The translations under genes were made by a program, and so were the position numbers. A stretch of DNA of 64,000 bases, taken from assembly GCF_030409525.1 (NCBI RefSeq), contig NZ_JAUFQB010000017.1, forward strand, positions 138,029 to 202,028, given 5' to 3'. The DNA is from Kaistella yonginensis (GTDB lineage Bacteria; Bacteroidota; Bacteroidia; Flavobacteriales; Weeksellaceae). The notes beneath the pieces are model-generated. The model made no database searches. It saw only the letters and a list, made by a program, of their open reading frames with translations, and was not told the DNA's origin. Every line of letters begins with the position of its first letter. The first letter of the stretch is position 1. Shown here piece after piece: positions 42,067 through 51,241 of this stretch.

Positions 42067-43653
42067 TTAAATATTGAAAATTATTAATTCTGAGTTTTCC
42101 ACGTTCAATTGTTGGTAACAATTTTGAAGCCAGTCTTTTCCCCACTCAGAATAAAACACCGAGAAATTATAACTTCTTTCCTGCCAGGTATTTCCCGGAT
42201 GAACTCGCAGAAATAAATTTTCAAGTCGCTCTACTTTTTCTTTTTGTTTGATTTTTTCTGCCCGAAGCAACCTTTTCTTCATTCGTTCAAACGATTTCAG
42301 TTGTCGGGTTTGTTCCGCTTCAACCAAATTACCAAAGGTTTTGTCGGTTAATTCTGCTTTTTCTTTTAAGTGACCGAACTGCTCCTTTAATTGAGTTTCC
42401 TGCAGATCTAATAGCGGCAGAATTTCATTTTCGTTTAATAAAAGTTTATTGGTAACCACGGCAAAATTCCGAAAGAAATCATTGATTTCTACGCCCAAAT
42501 CCTTCGCTTTTCCAACGGTTTTATCAGCAAGCATCAACATCGAATTCCTTGGAATCAATAAAGGAAATGGCAGGCTGAGTGCCCTAAAGTAATTCTTCAG
42601 CTCAAGCCAATACATGATTTCTGCATTCCCACCAATGTAAACAAGATTGGGCAAGATTGTTTCCTGATAAACAGGTCGCATTAAAGCATTGGGACTGAAT
42701 CGTTCCGGATGATGTTCTAATTCTCCTAAAATTTCTTCTTTGCTAAAGGATTTATCCCGATCAACGACCACATATCTATTATTTTCGAAGGCAATTCTAT
42801 CGCGCGTTTCAGAGAGATAGAATAGGTTAATTTCACGGGGATTGACCTGAACTTTTCCGTATTTTTCGGTAAAATAATCCACAGTTTCCCGGCTGGTTTC
42901 AAATAAATCTTGCTGAAGCAATTCTTCTTTAAATACCTGTTTCATTTCGGCTTTCAATCTAGGATCATCTCCATTCAAAACCAGTAAGCCATAATCTGCA
43001 AAAAGTTCTTGCACGATAATTTTGGTCGCTTGGGAAAGCGTATTGCCTTTTTTATAGGCTCTCTTTAACATTACAATTAGTTCCGTGCCGAAAACAGTAT
43101 CTTTAAACTCCTCCTCAAACTGAGTAACGAAAAAATCGTCCTCCACTTTAATCCTACCAACGGCACCGCCATTTTTAGCTTTGGTTTCGTAGTAGTGCTT
43201 CTCGGTTTTGAAATGATTGATTTCTTCAAAATCATGATCTTCCGATGCCAACCAAAACACCGGAACAAAATGTTTGCTTTGAAACTTTTCATTTAAAAAT
43301 GCAGCCAATTTAATGGTCTGAAGAATTTTATAAATAAAGAAAACGGGTCCCGTAAAAAGATTCAACTGATGCCCGGTCGTAATCGTAAACGTTTCCGATT
43401 GTTCTAAATTCTGTAGGTTAAATTGCTGCTTTTCTGACTTTTCGTAGGCAGCATATTGATTTTGCAAAACTTCAGAAAGAACTTTTCTTTTCTCCTGCGA
43501 AAAAGATTGGCCTTTTCGCTGAAGCTGGTTTTCAATATTCTTAATTGTAAAAACATGGTTTTCAAAACCGGGAATTTTTTGCGTCAGAAAATCTTTGATG
43601 AGCAATGGTATGCTTTCAAGCTCTAAAAACGGGATATTGGTTAGTTTCTTCAA
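42067..43653 (-). CDS. bshC: Bacillithiol biosynthesis cysteine-adding enzyme
   Basis: This 528-residue protein matches BshC, which adds cysteine to glucosaminyl-malate in the last step of bacillithiol synthesis. Characteristic blocks are TTGHQLNLFTGPVFFIYKIL near residue 97, VPVFWLASEDHDFEEINHF near 130, LPNLVYIGGNAEIMYWLEL near 330, FPLLIPRNSMLML near 360 and a coiled-coil part at about 410-490. Length is typical for Bacteroidota. It lies 9 bases after the putative porin gene. Its presence says that this organism makes bacillithiol; bshA and bshB are not in the window. Confidence 0.95.
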   Translation of the reverse strand: MKKLTNIPFLELESIPLLIKDFLTQKIPGFENHVFTIKNIENQLQRKGQSFSQEKRKVLSEVLQNQYAAYEKSEKQQFNLQNLEQSETFTITTGHQLNLFTGPVFFIYKILQTIKLAAFLNEKFQSKHFVPVFWLASEDHDFEEINHFKTEKHYYETKAKNGGAVGRIKVEDDFFVTQFEEEFKDTVFGTELIVMLKRAYKKGNTLSQATKIIVQELFADYGLLVLNGDDPRLKAEMKQVFKEELLQQDLFETSRETVDYFTEKYGKVQVNPREINLFYLSETRDRIAFENNRYVVVDRDKSFSKEEILGELEHHPERFSPNALMRPVYQETILPNLVYIGGNAEIMYWLELKNYFRALSLPFPLLIPRNSMLMLADKTVGKAKDLGVEINDFFRNFAVVTNKLLLNENEILPLLDLQETQLKEQFGHLKEKAELTDKTFGNLVEAEQTRQLKSFERMKKRLLRAEKIKQKEKVERLENLFLRVHPGNTWQERSYNFSVFYSEWGKDWLQNCYQQLNVENSELIIFNI

Positions 43654-43662
43654 AATAAATAA

Positions 43663-45591
43663 TTAACTAAAAAGATACCATACAATTCCCAAGTTCAACC
43701 GGAAATCATACAAAGGATAATAAGGGGCTGTGAATGATTTATTCTTCATAAAAGTAGTGTTTAAATGTTGTGCTTCGATGAAGAAAAACATTCTTTTTAC
43801 TTTTAGATTAAAATAGAGATCCGCAATAGGCTGCCCACCAATGGTGTACGCGTTTTGATTAGGCAAAACAAATTCATTCAGCACAGGGAAAAATTCACGC
43901 GAAGCAAATTTTGAAAAATAATATACTTTAACTCCAGTTTGTATTTCCGCAGCATTTTTAAATGCTTTGGTCTGATAAAAAATATGGGCTCTTCCCACAA
44001 AATTCGGCATTGGTAAAAGGTCTTTGTTACCGATGGTTGATTGGAAAAGCAATTTCGGATTGAGATGAAATTGACCATAGGAAAAAGTAGCTTCGCCCCC
44101 GATTTGTGAAATATTCATGGCAGAGGAACTTTGTAGTGGTAGTGCTTGCGCATCGAAATAAGCATAATTATCTATTCTAAAATAATTAGCAAAAACGCTG
44201 CTTTTGAACCATTTTAAATTCACATCGCCTCCAATTTCAGTGATGGTTTGGTTTTTAGGATCTATAACATTATAATTAAATTTTTTATAAACCGAGGGAT
44301 TGAGTAACCAATTAAAACCCGGTGAGGCCGATTGAAAATTTACTTTCGCATTGACAAAATAATCTGGAATAGGTTCAAATCGGACTCTATTTTGAGAACG
44401 GATAAAACTGCCGAATTCATTTCCGCTGGAGAATTCTAAATTGGAGTTTAGCGCTACTTTACCCCAAAGATTCATCACCAGATTTCCCACCGCACCAATT
44501 CTGTTTTCCGATCGTTCTTGGGGTAAATTTAACACTGCCGGAAATGGTGAGCCAACGCCCAATTTAATTATTTGATGTCGCACGCCAGCATCTAATTTAA
44601 AGTTTTCTTTATCGAAAAGCACGCTGATGGTATTGCTTAAATTCTTGGAATATTTTTTAGAAGAAGCGGGATAATCATATAATTCGAGAGGATCCGTGTA
44701 ATAGTACCGTTCTGGTGAAGATTGGTTGTAGAAGTATTTATTCCCCTGATGAAAGACGGTGTGCCTAATTTTAAAGGGGAATTTATCGGAACTGAACGGT
44801 TTAAATTCCTGACTGAAATAATACCGCCGATAGGCATACTGCGAATTCGATGCATTGAGGTTCACCAGCAAGTTTTCGCGATTATTAAAATCAGAATTTC
44901 CGTTGAGAAATAAATCCAAATCAGCGATGCCGCCATTTTCCTGATTGTTCATATTTTGATGGATGTAATGGGCAAAAGCTTCATACTTCCCACCTTTAGA
45001 CTTGTAATGTCCGGAGAACAACACTTCATTATTGGCTGCCAATGAGTTAAGATAATGCCCTTGCGATCGTAGGCCGGTATATTCGATGGCGAAGTTGAAT
45101 TCTTTCCCAATATTTTGGGTATAGGTTGATTGCAGCACGGCCCCATTTCGAACAGAATTATGGTAAATAAAAGCTGTGGTTGGGGTTTTTACATCGTAAT
45201 AATTGACTGCTTTTATTCCTTTAATAAAATAAGATTTATTGGTCGGTAGAAGAGATAAGTTCTGCTCGGTATCTACTTCAAATACCAACGGATTAAAACC
45301 AGAGCCTACATTAGCGAACTGAATTTTACCAAAATTATCGCGGTTGTTGTATTGAGAAAAAACAAATGTTTTATCATGCGTAAAAGCGGTATCAAAGATT
45401 TTCTTTTCAGAAAACTGTGTTCGATAGGTGTAATCGTAAATGGTTGGTTTAAAGATTTTCAGGGAATCCTTGAAGCCCGAATCAATCACTAAAGTATCGC
45501 CAGGTTTCACCCGATTAGAGTCGGTTTTGTTAACAACCTGGGCGCTAACATGATAATTAAAAAGGAATATGCAGAAAAGGATGAATCTCAT
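43663..45591 (-). CDS. Putative porin (outer-membrane beta-barrel)
   Basis: This 642-residue protein has a signal peptide (MRFILFCIFLFNYHVSAQ) and a mature part of alternating amphipathic strands rich in aromatic and Asn residues, ending LGIVWYLFS as barrel proteins do with a C-terminal aromatic. I chose the start at 45591 because a perfect TACATTTG -7 box (45609-45616) lies 17 bases before it, inside the longer frame to 45681. It matches the Flavobacteriia family named putative porin. It precedes bshC by 9 bases. Transported solute unknown. Confidence 0.82.
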   Translation of the reverse strand: MRFILFCIFLFNYHVSAQVVNKTDSNRVKPGDTLVIDSGFKDSLKIFKPTIYDYTYRTQFSEKKIFDTAFTHDKTFVFSQYNNRDNFGKIQFANVGSGFNPLVFEVDTEQNLSLLPTNKSYFIKGIKAVNYYDVKTPTTAFIYHNSVRNGAVLQSTYTQNIGKEFNFAIEYTGLRSQGHYLNSLAANNEVLFSGHYKSKGGKYEAFAHYIHQNMNNQENGGIADLDLFLNGNSDFNNRENLLVNLNASNSQYAYRRYYFSQEFKPFSSDKFPFKIRHTVFHQGNKYFYNQSSPERYYYTDPLELYDYPASSKKYSKNLSNTISVLFDKENFKLDAGVRHQIIKLGVGSPFPAVLNLPQERSENRIGAVGNLVMNLWGKVALNSNLEFSSGNEFGSFIRSQNRVRFEPIPDYFVNAKVNFQSASPGFNWLLNPSVYKKFNYNVIDPKNQTITEIGGDVNLKWFKSSVFANYFRIDNYAYFDAQALPLQSSSAMNISQIGGEATFSYGQFHLNPKLLFQSTIGNKDLLPMPNFVGRAHIFYQTKAFKNAAEIQTGVKVYYFSKFASREFFPVLNEFVLPNQNAYTIGGQPIADLYFNLKVKRMFFFIEAQHLNTTFMKNKSFTAPYYPLYDFRLNLGIVWYLFS

Positions 45592-45608
45592 TCTATTTGT
45601 TTGGTGTA

Positions 45609-45616
45609 CAAATGTA
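45609..45616 (-). promoter_or_regulatory. -7 box of the porin gene
   Basis: TACATTTG on the minus strand lies 17 bases before the chosen ATG, which supports the shorter start. Confidence 0.5.
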
Positions 45617-45634
45617 AGAAATATGATGAAATAA

Positions 45635-45669
45635 AAAAGAGCTGTAATTTTGATAATTACAGCTCTTTT
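45635..45669 (-). terminator. Terminator after the third SusD gene
   Basis: A 15-bp perfect stem (AAAAGAGCTGTAATT and its complement, 5-base loop) lies 19 bases past the SusD stop, with T residues following on the minus strand. It sits just upstream of the porin promoter. Confidence 0.85.
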
Positions 45670-45688
45670 AATGTGTACCAAAGATGTA

Positions 45689-47233
45689 TTAGTTATATCC
45701 TGGATATTGTTTCAAATTTTCGTTAGCATTTAACGCTCCTTGAGACATTGGCAAGACAAACAGCTTGTTATCTGGGGTAACCGTACAATTAACCGTACAG
45801 TTTGAAGGTCTAACCATTGGCAAGTTGTTTCTTTTTAAATCTAAGAATCGCTGGCCTTCGCCATAGAATTCTTTGGACTTTTCGGTTAAAATATCTTGCA
45901 ATAGATTCGCTCCTGTATAGGTCGATCCATTTCTGGACAGTGCAAAAGCATTTAATTCTGTTAATGCTAACCCATTTTGACCGGTTAAAAACAAAGCTTC
46001 AATACGGTTGAGTTGGGCTTCTGCAAATCTGAAAACTTTGATGTTTCTAAAGTAGTTGCCTTCATCGGTGTATCTTGGGTATTTATTGGTCCAGTACCCT
46101 TTTGGGTTATCCGTTCCGGGCGCTCCAATATTGATTAAAAGGCCAGTGGTTGGTTTACCTCTTCTAACATCTGTTGCAGAAAAACTGCTGTAAAAAGTTT
46201 GATTAAACAACATGCATTTTTTAGAATCAGTTCTGTGAAAGTATCCCGGTAAAGAAACATTGGAGCCGATTCCTGTGGCTCTATTGGTATCGATATTCAT
46301 ATCGAGCTCCCAAATTGTTTCCGGATGATTTTCGGCACCAGGTAGCACAAAACTCTGTTGTACACCAAGATATAATTCACTGCCGGTTACTTGATTTTCA
46401 TTACTTCCTAAGAAATATTGCTCGTATAAACTTGCGCTGTTCGGATTGTACGGTTTTGTTAAAGTATTGGCCTGAATTTTCGCAAAATTAGTCGGTGAGT
46501 TCGTAACAATTTCTGTTGCGTACTGCAACGCCAAGGCTGCGTCGCCCGGAGCTCTTCTGGTCAAATACACCCTGGACAATAATAATTTTGCCGCAGATTT
46601 ACTCAAAATTACTTTTTTAGAGGGAGCTGCACCTGCTAGATTAACTCCTTCTTTTAAATCGGCAATGATCTGATCATACACCTGAGCCACTGTTGCTCTT
46701 GCAGGTTTAATATTCACATCATAATTATTGAGGACTAAAGGCACACCATATTCTTGGTTGACCCCAGAAGTTGGCGTAGGAGAATAATAACTCACCAAGG
46801 TAAAATAGGATAAGGCTCTGATAATTCTGGCTTCTCCTTTAATTCTGTTTACGTTAGCACTGTTTGCCACCTTCGTATTATTAAGGACCAAATTACAGTT
46901 CATAATCACATCGTATAAGGTTCCGTAAAATCCGAAATCACTTTGCGTAGAATTATAATTATAATTAAAGGTATTGAGATAAGAAGGATTGGTATTGGAT
47001 ACAAAGAGCTTATCGCCCAAAAGATCACCAAACAACATCACATCAGTACCGTATACATTTGATGAGGCAACCGAGATATAAGCTCCATTGAGAAGCATCT
47101 GTAATTTTGCTTCTGAATCGATGGCGGTAAGTTCGTCTTTGTCTGGTGGAAATAAATCCAAATCTCTCTCGCTGCATGAATTATGCGCGAAGAAGAGAAG
47201 AAAGCTTGATATAATTAAAAAATACTTTTTCAT
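45689..47233 (-). CDS. RagB/SusD family nutrient-uptake lipoprotein (pair 3)
   Basis: This 514-residue surface lipoprotein forms the lid of a SusCD uptake complex. The signal MKKYFLIISSFLLFFAHNSC gives Cys20 as the lipid site; the longer frame to 47308 overlaps the SusC end. SusD hallmarks: EARIIRALSYFTLVSYY near residue 120 (TPR-like helices), ARATVAQVYDQIIADLKEG near 180, KSAAKLLLSRVYL near 210, and FRFAEAQLNRIEALFLTG and EGQRFLDLKRNNLP near the end. It lies 17 bases after the SusC gene, which has an internal stop, so the lid may be made without its partner. Confidence 0.92.
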   Translation of the reverse strand: MKKYFLIISSFLLFFAHNSCSERDLDLFPPDKDELTAIDSEAKLQMLLNGAYISVASSNVYGTDVMLFGDLLGDKLFVSNTNPSYLNTFNYNYNSTQSDFGFYGTLYDVIMNCNLVLNNTKVANSANVNRIKGEARIIRALSYFTLVSYYSPTPTSGVNQEYGVPLVLNNYDVNIKPARATVAQVYDQIIADLKEGVNLAGAAPSKKVILSKSAAKLLLSRVYLTRRAPGDAALALQYATEIVTNSPTNFAKIQANTLTKPYNPNSASLYEQYFLGSNENQVTGSELYLGVQQSFVLPGAENHPETIWELDMNIDTNRATGIGSNVSLPGYFHRTDSKKCMLFNQTFYSSFSATDVRRGKPTTGLLINIGAPGTDNPKGYWTNKYPRYTDEGNYFRNIKVFRFAEAQLNRIEALFLTGQNGLALTELNAFALSRNGSTYTGANLLQDILTEKSKEFYGEGQRFLDLKRNNLPMVRPSNCTVNCTVTPDNKLFVLPMSQGALNANENLKQYPGYN

Positions 47234-47250
47234 TTTAATTTTTTTTATTG

Positions 47251-50187
47251 TTAGAAACCAATTTGAATACCCATTGATACTGTTCTCAACACTGGAGAGG
47301 CATACCAATATCTTCCTTTACCAATCCAAGACCACGAATTAGAAGTTGATTCTGGATCATAATTTAATTCCTTGTCAAATACATAGGTGAATAAATTGGT
47401 TCCTCTGGCGTAAATTGTTAAATTATTAATTCCGGTTGAATTTTTAAATAATTCTCCAAAAGAATAGGCAATTTTCATTTCTTTCAATCTGATATGATCT
47501 CCTTTATTTAAAAATCGGGAAGACTCTAAGCGGGAGCTCGTTGGATTTCCAATAATGGCTTTCGGATTGTCGGTAGAGTAATTCTCCGCACCTGGAGCAT
47601 CGGTCCAGCTGTTATAAAGTGCATCTGTAATCTGATTACGTGTAGGGAATCTACCATCGTGCATGGTATAAGAACGCACCCCATTTTGGACCATAAAATC
47701 AAACTGCCCCGAAATCAAGAAGCTTAAAGAAACATTTTTATATTTGAATTCATTGGTTAAGCCGATATTATAGGTAGGGAAGGCATTTTTACCAATCCAT
47801 CCTTTTTGTGCTTTCAGTTTATCATTGGTTACGGCTGTTTTTGAGCCATCGGTAAACCATAAACCATCTCCGGCTTTAATTCCGTTAGTTGCATCGTTGG
47901 CTTGCGCTACGCCCGCCCACAGGTAAGTATAGTATTCTCCCAATAAATGTCCTGGTGATAAGGCGACCAATTCATTACTTCCGTCAGAAGTGTCCCCTTC
48001 AAAAGTTTGGATATCTACGTTCAGTTTTTCAACGATTGATTTTCCGTAAGAACCATTGGCGTTAATATTCCAAGAGAAATTATCCGTACGAACCGGTACG
48101 GCATCAATCACTACTTCAAAACCGCGGTTTCTAATATCGCCAACATTGCCATAGTAAGAGTTGGGTCCACCAGACTCAAGGGCTGGGTGTTCTTCAAAAA
48201 TTGCTTCTTTGGTTAGTTTATCATAATAATCTAAAGTAAACTTCAAACGATCATTGAAAAAACCGAAATCTGCACCGACATCTAAATGAGAGGATTCTTC
48301 CCAAACTAAAGCTTTGTTTCCAGGGGAACTAATTCCTCCGTAGCCTCCATAAGGTCCCCAATTAATTGTTGAATTATAACCTAAAGTGGCAAATTGAGTG
48401 TATTGTGGTCCCCACTGATCTGCGTAAGGGATATTCCCCAAGACTCCGTAGCTCGCTCTTAAAGTTAAAGACGAAAATGCATTTGGAATAAAGGTTTCAT
48501 TCATTGCATTCCATGACCCACCAACAGACCAGAAATTACCCCACTTCTCATCACCCAAAGTTGAGTTACCATCTCTTCTAAGCTGACCAGACAAGGTGTA
48601 TTTGTTATCTAACGTATAATTTAACCTACCGAAGTAAGAAATTTGGCGCTATTGCAAATCAGTGTTATCTGCAATCTGGGTATCAGAAAAACCAAAATAA
48701 GGTCTTGGATCATTCATGGTGTAACTCACCACTCCTAAATTATTATAGGTATGATCTTGAAATTCCATCCCAGCATAGGCTTGCACATTGTGTCTTCCGC
48801 CAAAAACATTTCGGTAAGATAAGGTGTTCGACCAGTTCCAGTCGAAGATCGTGCTTCTATAATCTCCCAAAAAGCCTTTATCATTAGACATAATGGTATA
48901 AACAGGGTGACCCGCTAATACCGATTGTATTTCGGTCATAAACTGCGCCTGCATCCCATAGAGTGAATTGAAATAAAAGTTTTTCGCAAACTGATAATCC
49001 ATATTAACCGATCCAATTAAGGTATTGATGGTCGAATTTTGATTGGTTTCATCTAAGATTGACACTGGATTAAATCCTGGAGTCGGTGAGCCTTCGCCTA
49101 AATCTTGGTTATAAGAGCCATCTGCATTATAAACGGCTCTAAGCGGAGAAATCATAATAGAAGAAGTTACAGGGTTTGCCGAAGCACGCCCACCAAAATA
49201 GGTTTTTCTCTTAATATTGGAATAATTTAAATTAAGACCAAATTTAAGTTTATCTGAAGCTTTATGATCGATTGCCGTGTTGATACTTAGACGGTCGAAT
49301 TGAGAAGTTTTAACGAGCGGACTGTTCTGATAATAAGAACCACCGATTCTAAAGGAAGTATTAGCGCCACCACCTGACACCCCAAAGTTATAGGTATTGA
49401 CCACAGAAGAGGTTCGGGTCACCGCTTTCACCCAATCTGTACTACCACCGTTATAACCAGGCTCATAGTTGTCTAGGTAAAAGTCGGTTGCTTCTTTCAG
49501 ATTGGTAAAAGTAGTTCCTAATTGGGATTGACTGTTCCACATCAAGATACCGCCGAATTTTATATATTCATCAGCATTCATGAGTGTCATTTTATCGTAC
49601 GCTCTGTCTTGAACACCCGTTTCACTCGAAAAATCAAATTTAGTTTTTTGATTGTACTTCCCTTTTTTGGTGGTAATTAGAATTACACCGTTAGCACCTC
49701 TGGAACCGTACAATGCAGTTGCAGAAGCATCTTTCAACACAGAAACAGATTCTACAGCGTTGGGATCAATAGAAGAAAGCGGATTCCAAGACTCCATTAA
49801 AGAAGCATTATCTGAACCCTTTCCTACCACCACTCCATCAATTACATATAAGGGATTGGGAGTACCAATAAGGGAGCTTACCCCTCTAATCGTAATCATA
49901 TTGGAAGAACCAGGATCACCACTTGCAGAGGAGAAGTTGAGGCCGGCAACCCTACCGTTCAAAACATCATCGACCGAAGAAAATGGGGTAGATTCGAAAC
50001 TCGCTTTGGAAACGACATTATAAGCACCAACTTTTTGTGCAGGATCTAGCTTGATACCACCCACCAAAATCACTTCATCAATATCTTTGATTTTTGAGGC
50101 GGTATCTTTTTTTGCTTTTTGAGCCATTAGCGCATGTCCGGCAAAGAACAAAACACCAACAGTTAAAACTCGTAATTTTACATTCAT
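47251..50187 (-). pseudogene. SusC/RagA TonB-dependent receptor interrupted by an amber codon (pair 3)
   Basis: One continuous frame of 978 codons encodes a SusC receptor but has a single TAG at 48649-48651 (codon 513). The frame is kept on both sides: DNTDLQ, stop, RQISYFGRLNYTLDNKYTLS. The first half has signal peptide [20 protein letters not shown], TonB box region DEVILVGG and plug domain with [12 protein letters not shown] and [20 protein letters not shown]; the second half has the barrel strands and ends SMGIQIGF. A CAG-to-TAG change would explain it (Q, Q, R, Q). Either it is inactive, or readthrough occurs, or the base is an error. Promoter and leader are like those of the two intact copies. 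Confidence 0.9.
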
Positions 50188-50216
50188 ATTAACACACTTT
50201 AATATTTTTAATGTGA

Positions 50217-50247
50217 CAAATATGTTAATATTTTTTAACAAATGCAA
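50217..50247 (-). promoter_or_regulatory. Promoter of SusC gene 3
   Basis: On the minus strand TTG (50245-50247), a 20-base spacer and CATATTTG (50217-50224) lie 29 bases before the ATG. The other two SusC genes have the same TTG-N20-CATnTTTG arrangement. Confidence 0.65.
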
Positions 50248-50370
50248 ATTTTATTCAAAATTGATAAGGTATATTTTCATTCTTTGCCGAAATTACTATA
50301 AATCGCTTGGTTCTTTTGAGAAATGACAAAACAAGAGAATGTTAAAATAGCGTTAAAGAAATCGCCTATT

Positions 50371-50390
50371 GATTAAGCAAGATTAAGCAA
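50371..50390. repeat. Tandem 10-base repeat upstream of SusC gene 3
   Basis: GATTAAGCAA occurs twice without a gap, 123 bases upstream of the SusC promoter. It may be a regulator site, but could be chance in AT-rich DNA. Confidence 0.4.
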
Positions 50391-50412
50391 AATTTGGGGT
50401 GGGAATAGAAGC

Positions 50413-50439
50413 AAAAAAGCCACGCTCAATCTGCGTGGC
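50413..50439 (-). terminator. Terminator after the 224-residue protein gene
   Basis: The stem GCCACGC/GCGTGGC (7-base loop) lies 22 bases past the stop and a run of six T follows on the minus strand. Confidence 0.8.
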
Positions 50440-50461
50440 ACTCTATTTTTATATAGAAAGA

Positions 50462-51136
50462 TTACCGATTGGTAAATTCGATCATTTGAATCATATCCGC
50501 TTCTTTGGAAAAACTAAGTTTGTTGGTTTTCAAAAATTTCTCAAAGTTTGATTTATCAAGGGCAAATTGCGCAATAAATTCTTTGTTGTTTTTCGGAAAT
50601 TTAAAATACTGTAAATCTTTTTTCACCAAATATAGATCCTTTTCTTTTGCGTAATAGTCATTGTCATCTTTTTTAAAAGTGCTGGGACTTTTTTCTCCTT
50701 TTAGTAATTCTATTTTTTCTCTTTTATAGAGGGAATATCTTGGATGTTCTAGGAGTACTACCAAGTAACCAAATCTATTTTTGTTGTCGTAAGAATAATT
50801 TAAGATTTGGTAGGTTTTCTGAAAATCTTTAAACTCGATTTTTAAACCCTCTTCTTTATTGGCGTAATATATTTGCCCGCCGTGTTCGAATTCCATTTCA
50901 TCTGCATAAGCATTGTATCTTAGATTCTGGACATTGGAACTATATCCTAGAACAGTGACCATTTCGAAATGCTTACTGTTCATGTAAGGACTTCCATCAA
51001 TAACATATTCTATTGTAGTTGGTCTGTTGGCTCTCATAAAAAAGTTACCGGTTGAAAAAGAAATATTTTCATTGCCTACCTGCGCAAACGCGAAGCACTC
51101 AAATAGCATAAAAGCTAAAGTAAAAAGGTATTTCAT
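50462..51136 (-). CDS. Secreted hypothetical protein between SusCD pairs
   Basis: This 224-residue protein has a signal peptide (about residues 1-18, ending FAFAQ). The mature part is beta-rich in the first half (ANRPTTIEYVIDGSPYMNSK, FEMVTVLGYSSNVQNLRYN) and charged and helical in the second (KDDNDYYAKEKDLYLVKKD). I recognise no family. It has its own -7 box and terminator, so it is a separate transcription unit lying between two SusCD pairs; a functional link to them is possible only from position. Confidence 0.78.
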   Translation of the reverse strand: MKYLFTLAFMLFECFAFAQVGNENISFSTGNFFMRANRPTTIEYVIDGSPYMNSKHFEMVTVLGYSSNVQNLRYNAYADEMEFEHGGQIYYANKEEGLKIEFKDFQKTYQILNYSYDNKNRFGYLVVLLEHPRYSLYKREKIELLKGEKSPSTFKKDDNDYYAKEKDLYLVKKDLQYFKFPKNNKEFIAQFALDKSNFEKFLKTNKLSFSKEADMIQMIEFTNR

Positions 51137-51155
51137 TTATAAATAGTATTAAAGA

Positions 51156-51163
51156 CAAAGGTA
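51156..51163 (-). promoter_or_regulatory. -7 box of the 224-residue protein gene
   Basis: TACCTTTG on the minus strand lies 19 bases before the ATG and fully matches TAnnTTTG. Confidence 0.5.
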
Positions 51164-51184
51164 TAAAATAAAGGATGAAATAAA

Positions 51185-51210
51185 AAGAGCCGCTTAGATA
51201 AGCGGCTCTT
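51185..51210 (-). terminator. Terminator after the second SusD gene
   Basis: A 12-bp perfect stem (AAGAGCCGCTTA/TAAGCGGCTCTT) with a nominal 2-base loop lies 31 bases past the stop, followed on the minus strand by T residues. Confidence 0.8.
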
Positions 51211-51241
51211 CGATAGCTATAAAAATACTTTACGCATTAAA

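Noticed and set aside
45592-45681. Longer N-terminus for the porin
   Set aside because: The extension overlaps the SusD terminator and the -7 box, and the shorter start gives a normal signal peptide.
48595-48648. Treating the two SusC halves as two separate genes
   Set aside because: Both halves are in the same frame with continuous SusC pattern between them; the second half has no signal peptide and only a TTG as a start. One gene with a stop fits better.
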